This document shows positions 11,308 through 22,451 of a stretch of DNA of 64,000 nt, in pieces. The stretch is from Apiotrichum sp. Y4204 (taxonomy: Eukaryota; Basidiomycota; Tremellomycetes; Trichosporonales; Trichosporonaceae). Both the position numbers and the translations under genes were made by a program. The stretch's first letter is position 1. The number at the start of each line of letters is the position of its first letter. Location: the NCBI GenBank assembly GCA_025531455.1, contig JAMYHL010000038.1, forward strand, positions 248,001 through 312,000, written 5' to 3'. The notes beneath the pieces are model-generated. The model did not search any database, was not told the origin of the DNA, and saw nothing but the letters and a program-made list of their open reading frames with translations.

Positions 11308-12469
11308 ATGCACCTCCTCGCCCTCGCTCCCGCCCTTCTCCCACTTGCGGCCGCTGCCGCGGCGCCAGACTGGCGCCAGTACCCCCTCGCTGCCGGCCTC
11401 GCGGGCAACGGCGACGCAGCCCCCGACCCGCCGCCCGTCAAGCGCGTCGAGGTCACCCTGTATGCCATGTCGCGCTGTCCTGATGCTGTGAGTCCTGTCG
11501 GAGCGCGAGGCGTCTCTGATCAACCTCGAAGTGCGCTCGGCGCTTGTGTACTGACCGCAGCGCATGTGTGAAAACGTCTTTGAGGAGGTCATAAAGGACA
11601 ACGATGTTCTCGACAAAATGAACCTGAGTATTGACTTCTTGGGAAAGTAAGTGAACGCTGTGATGGGTCGGCTGTGGTAGCGGCGTTGGTCGATGGGACA
11701 GGAGTCGGTCCTAGCGACACGGCCATTGTCGGCTTGGGACGATGTTGCTTCCCGCAGTCGGTGAGACAATATCCCAGTTTGTGGTGCAGCGTCATGTCGA
11801 GGTCATGTTTCCTAACACCGTCCGTCGTCACTTGCATTGCTCCCAGCCACTCATCTTTCTCCGCTCATCACACTCCATGTCATGCTCACCCACAGACCTG
11901 ACAAGGATGCAACGTACGGCATCACCTGTATGCACGGGGACATCGAGTGCGCCGGCAACGCGCATCAGCTGTGTCTGGAGGAGCACCTCGACACAAAGCA
12001 GTTCTGGGCGACACTGAGCTGCATGAACTACGGGGGGTTCCCGGGATCTATCGGGGCGGTGTCCCTGACGCGCAGGTGCGCGGAGACGAACAATATCGAC
12101 TGGTGGAAGTCGGGCGTCGGACGGTGTATCCAAGGCCAGCGGGCGGAGCGGGAGGGGCGCGCAGCCAAGCGGCAAATCAAGCAGGACGGGCGCGGTTCAG
12201 AGGTGTATCCCATGTCTGACGTGAACGACGCGCCTGAGCACCTGGGCTCGCACGCGCGCAGGCTCCTCCGCCAGAGCGTGCGGCGCACTGCCAAGGCCGA
12301 CGCGACCAAGTCGTGCACAATCGACATCAAGTCGACGATCAAGCACGAGGGCCGCCGGCGGTGTATCGTCGACGGCGGCGTGTGGAAGGGCTGCGACGAC
12401 GGGCACACGCCCGCCGCTTTTGCCGCCGTTATTGAGAAGGAGTGGCGGAGCCTCAACGACTTCAACTAG
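11308..12469 (+). CDS. GILT-family thiol reductase (secreted/vacuolar)
   Basis: GILT proteins reduce protein disulfides in acidic compartments. Three exons (11308-11487, 11561-11646, 11896-12469) encode 279 aa. The protein starts with a signal peptide rich in Ala/Leu (MHLLALAPALLPLAAAAAA). The thioredoxin-like active-site strand is VTLYAMSRCPDARMC. The GILT signature CxHG-x2-EC-x2-N-x4-C is exact, as CMHGDIECAGNAHQLC. The active site reads CPDARMC rather than the CxxC of animal GILT. The C-terminal 120 residues hold further cysteines (SCTIDIKS, RRCIVDGGVWKGCDDG), possibly an extra disulfide-bonded unit. It lies alone between unrelated genes. Confidence 0.85.
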
Positions 12470-12996
12470 CGGAGTAGAGTAGACGCTGTGTAATGTTGCA
12501 TGTATCGTACTAGAGTCCCAGGGAGGAGCGAGAACTGCACTGAGCTCTGGCATTGCATGTCGACGACGACGAGAGGACATCCGATGACGCGGTAAGGGAG
12601 GGCTGGCTGGCTAGCTCGACGCTTGCAGCTCGATGCTCAATTGCGCTTGGTGCTTGAGGCACGCCATCCGCACCCCACGTGGGACGGACATGCTCAAATC
12701 TCCGTCAGCCACTCACCACTCACCATCCCCCATCTCTCTTCCAATCTCCAAAAGTCAAAACTCGCCAGCTGCTCACGATCATCAACCTCTCGCACGACGC
12801 ACTCGCCCGACACTCCGACACCGCAACAGCTCAACCCGCAGGTCGACACCGAGGCCACTTACATCCATCCCTCGGCTTGTCGCTCACCTGACCCGGCTCC
12901 CTTTGCGTTTTTTCCACCGCTCTTTTCACCCCATCTCCCCATTAGCCCCTTTTTTCACCATTCATCTTTAACCCTCGTCGCGCCCCGCACGCGCGC
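12470..12996. other. Intergenic, GILT gene 3' side / next promoter
   Basis: No gene is seen. The last 250 bp are strongly pyrimidine-rich on the plus strand, as in many fungal promoters and leaders. Confidence 0.5.
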
Positions 12997-14604
12997 ATGA
13001 TCGCCCGTCTGCGCCGCGTGCGCGTCCCACCCGCGCTGGCGGGATACGGCCCCGGCAGGCCGTCGTCGTCTGCCCCCGCGCGCGAGGTCGAGGACGAGGC
13101 ACGAGACGACTGTTCGTTTACCTCCCCACCGGCTTCAACTTCGACTTCGGGGCCAACCTCAATCTCGGCCTCAAGCCCCCTCCCGGACCCCACCACTCCA
13201 CCCGCTCGACAGAAGATGCCGCGGGGCAGCGGGAGCGCCCGCCCGTCCTCCCCCGGCGGACCGAGTACGGACCCCGACGCTGAAGACCTCCCCCCGAGTC
13301 CCGATCGCGATGCGCACTGGCATTCCCTCGCGGCGTCGACAACGCCTCTTCCACCAGTACCCCGTGAAGATGCCCCGCCGAGAAGAGAGGGGATCCTCGA
13401 CGGGGCGCTCTCGCGACCCGACCCCCCGCCGCCGGGCGCGCTCCTCGCCGCCCTCGCTGCCCGCCCCGCCGCGTATAATCTGCACAACGTCGCCTTGCTG
13501 GCGGGCTACGCGGCGCGCGCGAACGAGTTTCGTGTGCAGCAGGCCGCTGCGGATCTGTTGCGCACAGAACGTATCCCGGGAGGCGCGCACGTCCGCGTTG
13601 CGGTTCCCCGGGTCGAGGAGCTCAGTAAGCTCGTTCGGCGGTGGAGAATTGGGGAGATACAGCCGAACACGGCGCTGCTCAAGCGCTTTCCCCCGCTTGG
13701 GGCGGTTGAGCGAGAGCGCGAAGACATAACCCCGCGAGACGTCCTCTGCCGCCTGCACCACCTCTATCTCTCCGATGAGGCTCCAACTTTGCCCGCCGCG
13801 CTTGGTCTACTCCGCGCAGTCCGCGCAACCCAGGCCGACGAGCTCAGCGCCCTCCACCTCCATCTGGGATACACCTCCTCTCCACCGCTCTCCGTTCTCG
13901 AGACATTTCGCGGCCTCTCTTCCGCGCCGTATTCCCGCGAAACGGTGCATCGCGCCGTCCTAGCCCTCCTCACGCACAGCTTCGCCCTGCCGGACCTCGA
14001 CGCACTCCTCGCTCTCTTCCGCAGCCCCGATCTCCGCGTCCACCGCACCCCCGGACCCGAGACGTGGCGACACGTCGCGCAGCACGCATTACGACACGAC
14101 GACGAGGCGCTCGCGCATCTCGCGTTCCTTGCGGGCCGGACGGCGCTCGCCCACGACCGCGCGCGTGCCGACCGCCGCCGCTCTCTTCCGGCCGGGAAGG
14201 GGCCGAGATTTCTCAACCTCGGCCGCCACGCCGCAAGGTGGGAGCGGCTCCTGCACGCAATCTCCGAACGCGGATGGGTGCATCGCTGTCCCCAGCCGGT
14301 GGAGATTGACGACGCGTATGCCGAGTACGTGCCATCCATGATTGCTCGGTGGGAGTGGCGCGGGCGAGAGGGAGAACGGGAGATGGAGAGCGAGTTGCAA
14401 GAGGAGTCCGAGATGGAGCAAAAGGAGGAGGACGCACCAGCCCGGCCGCGGTTCACGCCGAACATTGACGTGCTCCTACAGCACCTGTCCACCGTTGAGG
14501 GCGGGAAGGCGCGGGGCGGGAAGAAGGCGCGGAAGAAGGCAGCCAAGATGGAAAAGGCCTCGGTACGTGCTGCCAAGGCGGCGCGGCGGCTCGAGGACGC
14601 GTAG
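12997..14604 (+). CDS. Hypothetical 535-aa intronless protein, possible helical-repeat mitochondrial protein
   Basis: One uninterrupted frame runs from 12997 to 14604, unusual where most genes have several introns. Its first 110 residues are low-complexity (Ser/Pro-rich) after a basic start, MIARLRRVRVPPALAGY, that could be a mitochondrial presequence. Residues about 150-410 are strongly helical with repeated Leu/Ala/Arg patterns (YNLHNVALLAGYAARANEF, LDALLALFRSPDLRVHRTPG). These resemble PPR/TPR-type helical pairs, but I cannot assign a family. The C-terminus is a lysine/alanine-rich basic tail (KKARKKAAKMEK). A later internal ATG (for example at 13216) could be the true start. Confidence 0.7.
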   Translation: MIARLRRVRVPPALAGYGPGRPSSSAPAREVEDEARDDCSFTSPPASTSTSGPTSISASSPLPDPTTPPARQKMPRGSGSARPSSPGGPSTDPDAEDLPPSPDRDAHWHSLAASTTPLPPVPREDAPPRREGILDGALSRPDPPPPGALLAALAARPAAYNLHNVALLAGYAARANEFRVQQAAADLLRTERIPGGAHVRVAVPRVEELSKLVRRWRIGEIQPNTALLKRFPPLGAVEREREDITPRDVLCRLHHLYLSDEAPTLPAALGLLRAVRATQADELSALHLHLGYTSSPPLSVLETFRGLSSAPYSRETVHRAVLALLTHSFALPDLDALLALFRSPDLRVHRTPGPETWRHVAQHALRHDDEALAHLAFLAGRTALAHDRARADRRRSLPAGKGPRFLNLGRHAARWERLLHAISERGWVHRCPQPVEIDDAYAEYVPSMIARWEWRGREGEREMESELQEESEMEQKEEDAPARPRFTPNIDVLLQHLSTVEGGKARGGKKARKKAAKMEKASVRAAKAARRLEDA

Positions 14605-14906
14605 ATACGAGATAAGAGTACGACTAGACATCCCCCTCATTGTTCATACCTCATACCCCCGCATCGTTGGTCATCGTCATGGTCTTCATACGCACATGCA
14701 TTGCTGCCCTGTTCTACACGGTTCGCTAACGTAAAATATTCTCGGGGCGGATTCGTGGAATGGATATGGGGGGAGTGAAATGGAATGGAACTGGGGTTGG
14801 GAATGGAAGTGTGGAAGTGATGGATGATGTTCGTCATTATGGTTGGTAGTGGCATCGGATTCTGACAACGGAACGGCGGATTAAGGCAAACAGAGTTTGC
14901 AGACAA
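14605..14906. other. Convergent 3' region
   Basis: This short gap lies between two genes that end towards each other. It contains no gene. Confidence 0.5.
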
Positions 14907-17317
14907 TCACTGGGCGACGCTGCGCCACCCGCTCTCGCCCTTGCCCTTCTCGGACGCGCGCTTGGCAAGGACGTGCGGGGGCACAAACTTGCTCGTCCCG
15001 TTGACCTGGGCCGGGGCGTCCTCGTCCGAGTCGCTGTCGACCGCGTCCTCGGCGAGCGTCTCGAACACGACGCCAGGATCCGCGGCGTACGACATGACCT
15101 GCTCGCGCTCGCGCTCGCCGCTGATGCTCCGCGAGCCGCGGCGCCCACCGGTTCCGCGCGCGACCGATCCGGCAATCGCGCGCGGCGACGAGTGCTTGCC
15201 CCGCTCTGGCATGACGTTGATCAGGTTCGGAACCATCATGCCCTTCCGGTCGGTTAGGGATGTCTTGATCTGCATCTCACGACCCGGCCTCGGCGGGAGC
15301 ACAATGTTGACGGGCATTGAGCGCGCAAGGCCGATATCCGCGGGCGTGTACTCCTCGTCATCGTCGTCATCGTCGTGCGGCGTTGAACGGCGGAGGACAT
15401 TCTTCAGCCCGTGCTCCTCAACCGCACGCCATGCCGCGCGATGACTCGGCGCCTCGGCCGCAAAAGTTCGCGACAGATTGTTCTCCACCATCGTCTCCAC
15501 CTTGTTGCGTGGCGGCGCCTTGACCTCGGGCTGCTCGATTGACGTCTTCGATTGCCCAACCTCGTCCGTGTCCATATCAAAGACATAGTCTGCTGTTAGC
15601 TGCAGTCGCCATTGTTACCTTACCCTCATCTTCGTCATCATCGCCGGATGCGTCGGCCTTCTCCTCATCCACCCCCTCCCCATCCGCCTTCTCCTCCTTG
15701 TGCTTCGCTCGGTCCTTGCCCTTCTCCTCTTTGGTCGGCTCCTGGAACTTGACGTGCGCACGGGCCTTATCCTTGGCCTTCTTGTCCTTGGCCACGTCCT
15801 TCACGCCCTCCGCCTGCTCGGCAAGCTCCACGCTGTTCACTTCCTTGGAAACGGCTTTGGCGGCGCTTGCGCGTTCCATGGCGGCCCAGCTGTCAATGCC
15901 CTTCTCGCGCTCCTCCGCCTCCTCCTCGACACCCTGAGCCTCGTGCAACTCCTGCTTCTCCTCCTTTGCTTCGGCCGCAGGCCCACGCCGCCCCGCATGC
16001 TCGTTCATCGCCGAGAACGCATAGCTCATGGCCACCTCGCGCGACATGCCGTTGTCGCGGGTCGCAGTCTGTGCGATCGCCTCAATCTCATCGTCCAATT
16101 CGCGTGCTGCTCGCCGCGGAGGGGCGTGGAATGTGTTGTTTACGATCGACGCGGAAAGTAACGACGCGGCGGCAGTGGCTGTGTGCGCGTTGAACTGGCC
16201 GCTGATATTAGGCGGAGATGGCTCAACTCCAGACGGCAAGCTGTCCTTGCTCCGTGCACGCTCAAACTGGAGATCAACCTTCTCAATCGACGGTTCCTTT
16301 GAGTCCTTAGAGTCGCGCTTAGAGTCTTGCGAGTCGTGAGAGCCCCTCGATTCCTTGGGAGGAGGTGGTGCTGCGCCACTAGCGACACGCGACGTGGGCA
16401 TGCTGATACTCCCCCGGCGGTCAAAGTCCTGACCGCCCAGCGGACCCTGGACATAACGGTCCCACATAGTCTCGACCTCGGCGCGCACCTGGTCCTCCAA
16501 GCGCCGCATGTCCGCGGTCCGCTGCGCAATGTACTGGCGGATGTCGCGCTCGATATCGTCGTGCCGTGCCTGCAAGGCCACCACTGCGGCTTTGCACATC
16601 TCGCGCAGTGCCGGATGGCTGGGTATGAATGGCGGGGGGAGAAAGAACGGATCCGGAATTGGAGGGAGGAGGACGGCTGAGGACGACTTCTCAGGGGGAT
16701 ACGGAACGGGTGCTGTGGAGGTGGGCGGACGACCAAATGTCGAGGTCAGGGGAATGTCGAGGAGGAGGCCAGACCACACAAGCGGTGTGCGCTGTCGTGC
16801 TGCGTCGACCTGGTCGCCATACTGCTGTCAGCTCGCCCAATATCTCTAAGCTTACCAGCACACCGTTGGTGAGGTTGACCTCGACCCATGTGTTGATAGG
16901 CGCAATGTTGCCCTTTGCGGCGTCGCCAGTGACGACATAGACACGCGTATCGCACACCCAGCACTTTCGCCACGCCTCGTCTCCATCCTTGTCGAATGTG
17001 GACATGGGCATGTGTCGCTACTCTGTCAGTCGCGGGCCCAAGGGGTGCAGAGCCGTGTGCGGGCTACGACATGTGGGACGTACAATGTTCTCGGCATCAG
17101 CGGGCATCCAGACCTTTACGCGTTCTCCAAACGGCGGCTCGGTCTTGCCGTCGCCTAGGCGCTCGACGAGCGTGTCCGCGCCATACGCTTCCACGACGAC
17201 ATTCAGACACGCACATGACACGGGAAATGGCTGGACGTCGGATGGCAGCGGTGCGTCCGACGAAGTGCCCACCCCGGGCCCGTCGTGGGTAACGTCTCCT
17301 GGCGAGTCGATTGACAT
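14907..17317 (-). CDS. Hypothetical large low-complexity protein with coiled-coil segment
   Basis: I do not recognise the family. The spliced protein starts MSIDSPGDVTHDG at 17317. Its N-terminal ordered part includes CACLNVVVEAYGADTLVERLG and, after an intron near 17015-17083, WRKCWVCDTRVYVVTGDAAKGNIAPINTWVEV. A further intron lies near 16818-16855. A helical stretch follows (LQARHDDIERDIRQYIAQRT, then RRLEDQVRAEVETM), probably coiled coil. Next come a Ser/Asp/Lys repeat (SHDSQDSKRDSKDSKEPS) and a long Glu/Lys-rich region. After an intron near 15586-15622, the C-terminus includes a run of acidic residues and ends KFVPPHVLAKRASEKGKGESGWRSVAQ in part. No TM segment is seen. It is divergent from CTU1. 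Confidence 0.72.
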
Positions 17318-17864
17318 GAGAGCGGTGGGGAATGAGTTGGCGGTGGGGAGGGGGGATGTGAAGTGGGTATGTGTGTGTGGGTCGAGTGTTATGAAAGTCT
17401 CAAGTGTGACGGGATGGTGTGAGATAGCAATGCAATGGAATTGATGAATGGGATGTCAACGACAACGAGAGGGGAGGGTGGAGAACAGAGGAGGAGGATG
17501 GGAAGCACAATCCCAAATGCATCATATCTCTAGCTCTCTAGCGAGCACCCAGATACCCAGACTACACACAAGCGAAAGGGGCAGAGCACAGGGCAGCGGG
17601 GGCAGCGGGGCCTCTCTCCACTCAAGATGACGCGTATTCACGCGCGCCTAATGCCAATACTGGTCATTTACTGCCCACTTTTGTAACACGCCTAATTCCA
17701 AATCCCACTTTCATTCATTTTATTTGCCGATCTCTCCATCTTGCCCTTTTTGCCACCCAGATGCCATCGAAAGACCATTCGAAAGACCACGGAATATCTG
17801 AGATATGAAACAACAATTCCGACTTCTCTTTCCTCTGCATCTCACCACCTCACATCTCCACCCC
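17318..17864. promoter_or_regulatory. Divergent intergenic region, hypothetical gene / CTU1
   Basis: This 547-bp stretch carries both promoters. A T-rich segment near 17710-17755 precedes CTU1. No gene is seen. Confidence 0.5.
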
Positions 17865-19400
17865 ATGCCGTCGCCGTGCTCGATCTGCCACACTGCGCGC
17901 GCCCTCGTCAAGCGCCCAAAGACGGGACAGCAGGTCTGCAAACAGTGCTTCTTTGACGTGTTTGAGGAGGAGGTGCATCTTACCATCACGCGTGGCGGCG
18001 AGGATGGAGGCAGTATCTTCCAGCGCGGGGAGCGCGTCGCCATTGGCGCCAGTGGGGGAAAGGGTGAGTTTCAACTAGAATGATGGCTTTTGTTAGAACC
18101 CGATGCCGTACGAGAAGAACGAATGCGAGATGGAGTATGAATGGCATCTCACAAATCATTCCTTCCTTCTCCGCTCACACCAGACTCTACTGTCCTCGCG
18201 CACGTCCTCACCCTCCTGAACCGGCGGTACGACTATGGCCTTGATCTGTATCTCCTTTCCATTGACGAGGGAATCAAGGGGTACCGGGATGACTCTCTGG
18301 AGGTGGGTGGAACAAACTCATCCTGACCCACGATCGAAACCCACCTTCCTCCACCAGGTGGTAGGGTTTCAAAGTGTGGCTTGCTGCTTCAACTGCTTGG
18401 ACTAGCAGGCTAACTCGCAGACGGTCAAGCAGAACCAAGCTGAGTACGGCCTCCCGCTCAAGATCCTTTCATATTCCGAGCTGTACGGGTGGACTATGGA
18501 CCGCGTCGTCGACCAAGTTGGCAAGCGCAACAACTGTACATACTGTGGCGTGTTCCGGCGACAGGCGCTCGACCGCGGCGCGGCGGGGCTCGATGTGGAC
18601 CACATTGTGACGGGCCACAACGCGGACGATATTGCCGAGACAGTCCTCATGAACAGTGCGTTTCCAGCTTGAAGAGCACAATGAGCTGGCCACTCACACC
18701 AGTCCTCCGCGGTGACGTTGCGCGCCTGCAGCGCTGTACGGCAGTTACCACGCAGTCTGAGCACACGATCAAGCGCTCCAAGCCCTTCAAGTATGCTTAC
18801 GAGAAGGAGATTGTTATGTGGGTACTCCAGTTTCCTCACTCTGACCCACCAGGTACGCCTACTTTAAGAAGCTCACGTACTTTTCGACAGAGTGCATCTA
18901 CGCGCCCGACGGTACGTCTTCTACAACCAACAGCTCTAACTTCAGCGTACCGCGGCTACGCACGCGTGTTCCTCAAGGACCTCGAGGCCGTGCGCCCCTC
19001 GGCAATCGTGGACATTATCCGCTCGGGCGAGAGCTTTGTCCTCGACACGGCCACCCAGCGCACCCTCAAGGCACTCCAGACGTGCAAGCGCTGCGGATAC
19101 ATTGCAAGCAATGACCTCTGCGTGGGTGCTCCCACAGTTTTGTGACTGACCCGCCAGAAAGCGTGCGCGCTCCTACAGGGCCTCGAGAGCGGATTTGACG
19201 GCGCGACCATGGTGGGTAGAATGGTTTTGCTTACCCGCTGACGCCAGCGCTCGCAGCGCACGATCAAGATGGACGCAGCGGACGCACCGGATGGCCAGCG
19301 CTCGATTCCGAAGTTTGAGCGCAAGCTGCGCGTCGCGGAGGGCGGGGACGTGGAGGGCATCGAGCGCGGTGTGAAGCGCGTCGAGATCAGTGCAGAGTAG
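17865..19400 (+). CDS. CTU1: Cytoplasmic tRNA 2-thiolation protein 1
   Basis: Ctu1/Ncs6 with Ctu2/Ncs2 thiolates wobble U34 of tRNA Lys/Glu/Gln, using sulfur carried by Urm1. The N-terminal zinc motif is [24 protein letters not shown]. The PP-loop ATP-binding motif SGGKDST is formed across the first intron (SGGK|DST). Later family blocks are [37 protein letters not shown] and the C-terminal zinc motif CKRCGY..LCKAC. Introns lie near 18064-18181, 18301-18420, 18657-18701, 18816-18851, 18913-18945, 19122-19157 and 19211-19255. I chose the ATG at 17865 because MP..C is the usual family start; an upstream in-frame ATG at 17805 would add an uncharacteristic hydrophobic stretch. Confidence 0.93.
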
Positions 19401-19809
19401 GCGGACCGCCGGATAGAGTGGCCCGGGTGCAGGCATAAGTATACCCAGCATACCAGCATAGACTTCTTGTATTCCATCTGCATTGGCATTGTGTATCCCT
19501 CGATCCTTTGCGCGTGGGATCCACAACGGTTCTCCCAAAAATATCGCACCGCGAAGGCGTTCAGGTCTCGTTTGCATTCCGCTGTCCAAACTCGACAGCA
19601 GCTTTCTCCCACTGCACGAATTCCTCTGCTTCTTCACCGTCATACATGCCTTCACATCTGTGATGTGCTTTTTTCTACAACACGTACATACAATGGGTGG
19701 GTGGTGAGACTGCCAGGGCGTGTTCCCAGAACCGCGATGTGGCAGGGACAAGAATGGACAAGAGATGGGGTGGGGTAGTTGGGCGAGGACTTCGGGTGCC
19801 GTGAGCCCT
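19401..19809. other. Convergent 3' region, CTU1 / CRAL-TRIO gene
   Basis: No gene is seen between these two 3' ends. Confidence 0.5.
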
Positions 19810-22451
19810 CTATATTAAGCCAAGAGGCTCTTTGAGAGACCCTAGGCCGAGGGTCTCCAGGGCCGGGCCAACGAACGGTGCCCACGTGCCGCGGCAGACG
19901 AGGAAGCCGATGAGCATCCACATCCAGTCGTGGTTGCGCCGGACGACGGCTGTGGGCGGGTATGCGTGAGTGTGGGCGCGGCGGGCGACGGCCGTGTCGT
20001 GCAGGCCCTCGGTGGGATTGCGGGGCTCGATGCGGGGTGCGCGGCTGAAGAGACCAGTGATTTTGTTGAGGCCCAAGGCGTTCTCGACGGACGCGCGGAG
20101 CGACTGCAGGCGGAGGATGAAGAGCCACAGCAGCGTCTTGACGAGGTCGCGCTTGCGGTTCCGGCCGTACCGCGGGCGAATCGAGTAGCCCTGGCCCTCG
20201 GGGACTCGTACGACGGGGTATCCGAACCACGGATTGTCGACTGAGAATTGCACATCCGACGCGGGTTGCGGGGTATGCGAGCGGAGGGTGGCTTTGGGGT
20301 GGTCGGGGTGGGAATCTGTGGGTGGCGACGAGGCAGGGGTCGAGTGTTCGTGGTCGTGTTCCATGTCGGAATGCGCCTGGTCGACGTCGGACGTGGGTGC
20401 GGTGGTGGGTGCGGTGCTGTTGACTGAGACGGGGGATGCGCTGTCGGGTGTCCACGAGCGGTCGAGGCGGTACAGCGAGTCGCAGTCTGTCACGGCACAA
20501 TACTTTTCGAGATTCTTGGCGTGGTGAGCCTGGAGACGGGAAGCATATGATTCCTGTGGAGTGCTTGCACGTCTTGGCGTCTCGCCACCAGCGATGGCAC
20601 GGGCGGCGGCGCGGCGGGCAGCGATGGAGCCTTCAAGCATTGCAGGACGGAGTGTCACACGTCGCTGGACCGGCGGTGGACGAACTGGCTCATCGTCTTC
20701 CGAGTCTGAGAGCATGTCGCGGTTGGCAAGCCGTGAGGGGGATATGTAGAGGTGGAAGTCTGAGAGTGACTTGATGCGCTGGATTGTACCTCCGGCAGCG
20801 GCATCGATAGTAGCCGGCTTGTCCGTTGCAGGGTCCGGGGCTGCCATGGATGTTTCATGGGTGGTTTTCGTCATTGCCAGGGCGAGGGATGACATGTTCA
20901 CCATGCTGGAACGCCGCGACAGGGGGCGGCTGGCCGTCGGCGTGTTCGGCGCCGTGTAGTAGATATCTGCGATGGAGGACATGGACGTGTTGCGGCTTGG
21001 CGCAGCGCGGTTCATTGACGGCTCACGCGAGGCTGCACGCGACCCACCGCGAGACGGTCCACGGGAGCGCGACCGCGAGCCGGAGCGTGATGGAGCACGC
21101 GAGTTGGAGCGCGATACTGCACGCGATGCGGAGCGCGAGCCAGGGCGTGAAGCGGAGTGTGGGTGGATATGGCAGTATTTGCGCAGCATAACGTCTGCGT
21201 CCACTTCTGGTCCGTCGCCGCCGAGTTCTGACTGTTAGCTGCTTTTATGGTAATTTCCGCAAATAGGACTCACTCTTCGGAAGACGCTCCATGTCAAATA
21301 CAGCGGATGTCTGCTCGCGGTCCTTGAGGAAGACGACGCGGTCGAGTGCTGAGCGCGGGAGGAGACGCTTGACAACAGAGTTCCACATGGCAAGCTGTTT
21401 CCAACCTGCGTTGACGATGTAGACGGTTTCAATCTGGCCTGGAAAGTTTCCGTGTCCGACGCTAAAAAGCGTTGGGAGCAGCTCGACTTCCTGCGCGGTT
21501 AGTGCTCTGCTACGAAGCGGACGGCGTCTACTGGCCGTGGAACGCTGGTGGACACGCAAGGGGGCGGCGCGGACGCCGCGGGGTGTCTCGGGTGCGCGAT
21601 GTGCTGCGCGCTCGGTCCGCGCCCTGATACGCCGTGGGTGCCGCGGCGCCGCGCACGGTCCCAGTTCAAAGCTGCCAGTTCCAAGCTGGTGCACATAGGA
21701 AACCGGCGGGAAGCGCTCAGCGTGCTCAGCGCGCTCAGCAGGCGGCTGTCCGTGCACGTCGCCACCGAAAATAGAAGAGCACTCACCATATTTCTGTATC
21801 CAGCGTCGGCGACATCGATAATAATGACCGCGCCCTCGGCGCCCGTCCCCCGTCGTCCATCGGCCCACCAGTCGCGGAGGACGCGGCGTACGAGCTCGAG
21901 GCCCCACCATATCCAGTCCTTGAGTTCGGCGAGGGAGCCCGACTCGTCGCGCACGACCTCAGCAAGGTTGAGGACGGCAACGGGGTGGCCTAGGCGATCG
22001 GTGATCGGGAGGGGGAGGATCGACCAGAGATTTGTCGGTGGCGGGGGAATCTGGCCTCCGAGTCCGCGCTCCACCCTTTCGCTGAGCGCGGCGAGGAGGA
22101 AGGAGAGTGTCTTGTCGACGTCAAAGTGGTTGCGCTGGATGTCAGCTCAGTCAGAAGCCTGTGGCTCACCCTTAGGGCACGGAACACCATACCGCGGTCG
22201 GTGGCCCAGTCGCGCGCGCCGGCGGCGGTCGCACCGTCCCATCCCTCCTGGGCATGGAGGTCATCGACGTCGTCCTCGAGGTCGCGGAGGAGAAAGGCGA
22301 CCTTGTCTGCGTGCTCGTACAGTTCACCGCGGCGGGACGAGAGGCGGGAATAGCTGGCGGCGAGGAGGGGGTCTGTGGTTTCTGGCGGGTCCATCTCGAG
22401 CTCGAGTTCGAGGTCGGTGGCCGGTAATGGGGGAGCAACGGCGGCGGTCAT
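19810..22451 (-). CDS. CRAL-TRIO (Sec14-like) domain protein with RS-rich linker and C-terminal hydrophobic segment
   Basis: Sec14-like proteins bind and exchange phospholipids or other lipids. After an acidic start, a CRAL-TRIO-N-like block reads RGMVFRALRRNHFDVDKTL. The CRAL-TRIO fold follows: LPITDRLGHPVAVLNL, AVIIIDVADAGYRNM, then NFPGQIETVYIVNAGWKQLA and ALDRVVFLKD. Introns lie near 22144-22187, 21491-21786 and 21241-21277. The C-terminal half is disordered and opens with repeated SR/SRS/SRG dipeptides over 60 residues (about 21180-21000). It ends with a hydrophobic WMWMLIGFLVCRGTW segment, perhaps a membrane anchor. The lipid ligand cannot be inferred. Confidence 0.82.
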
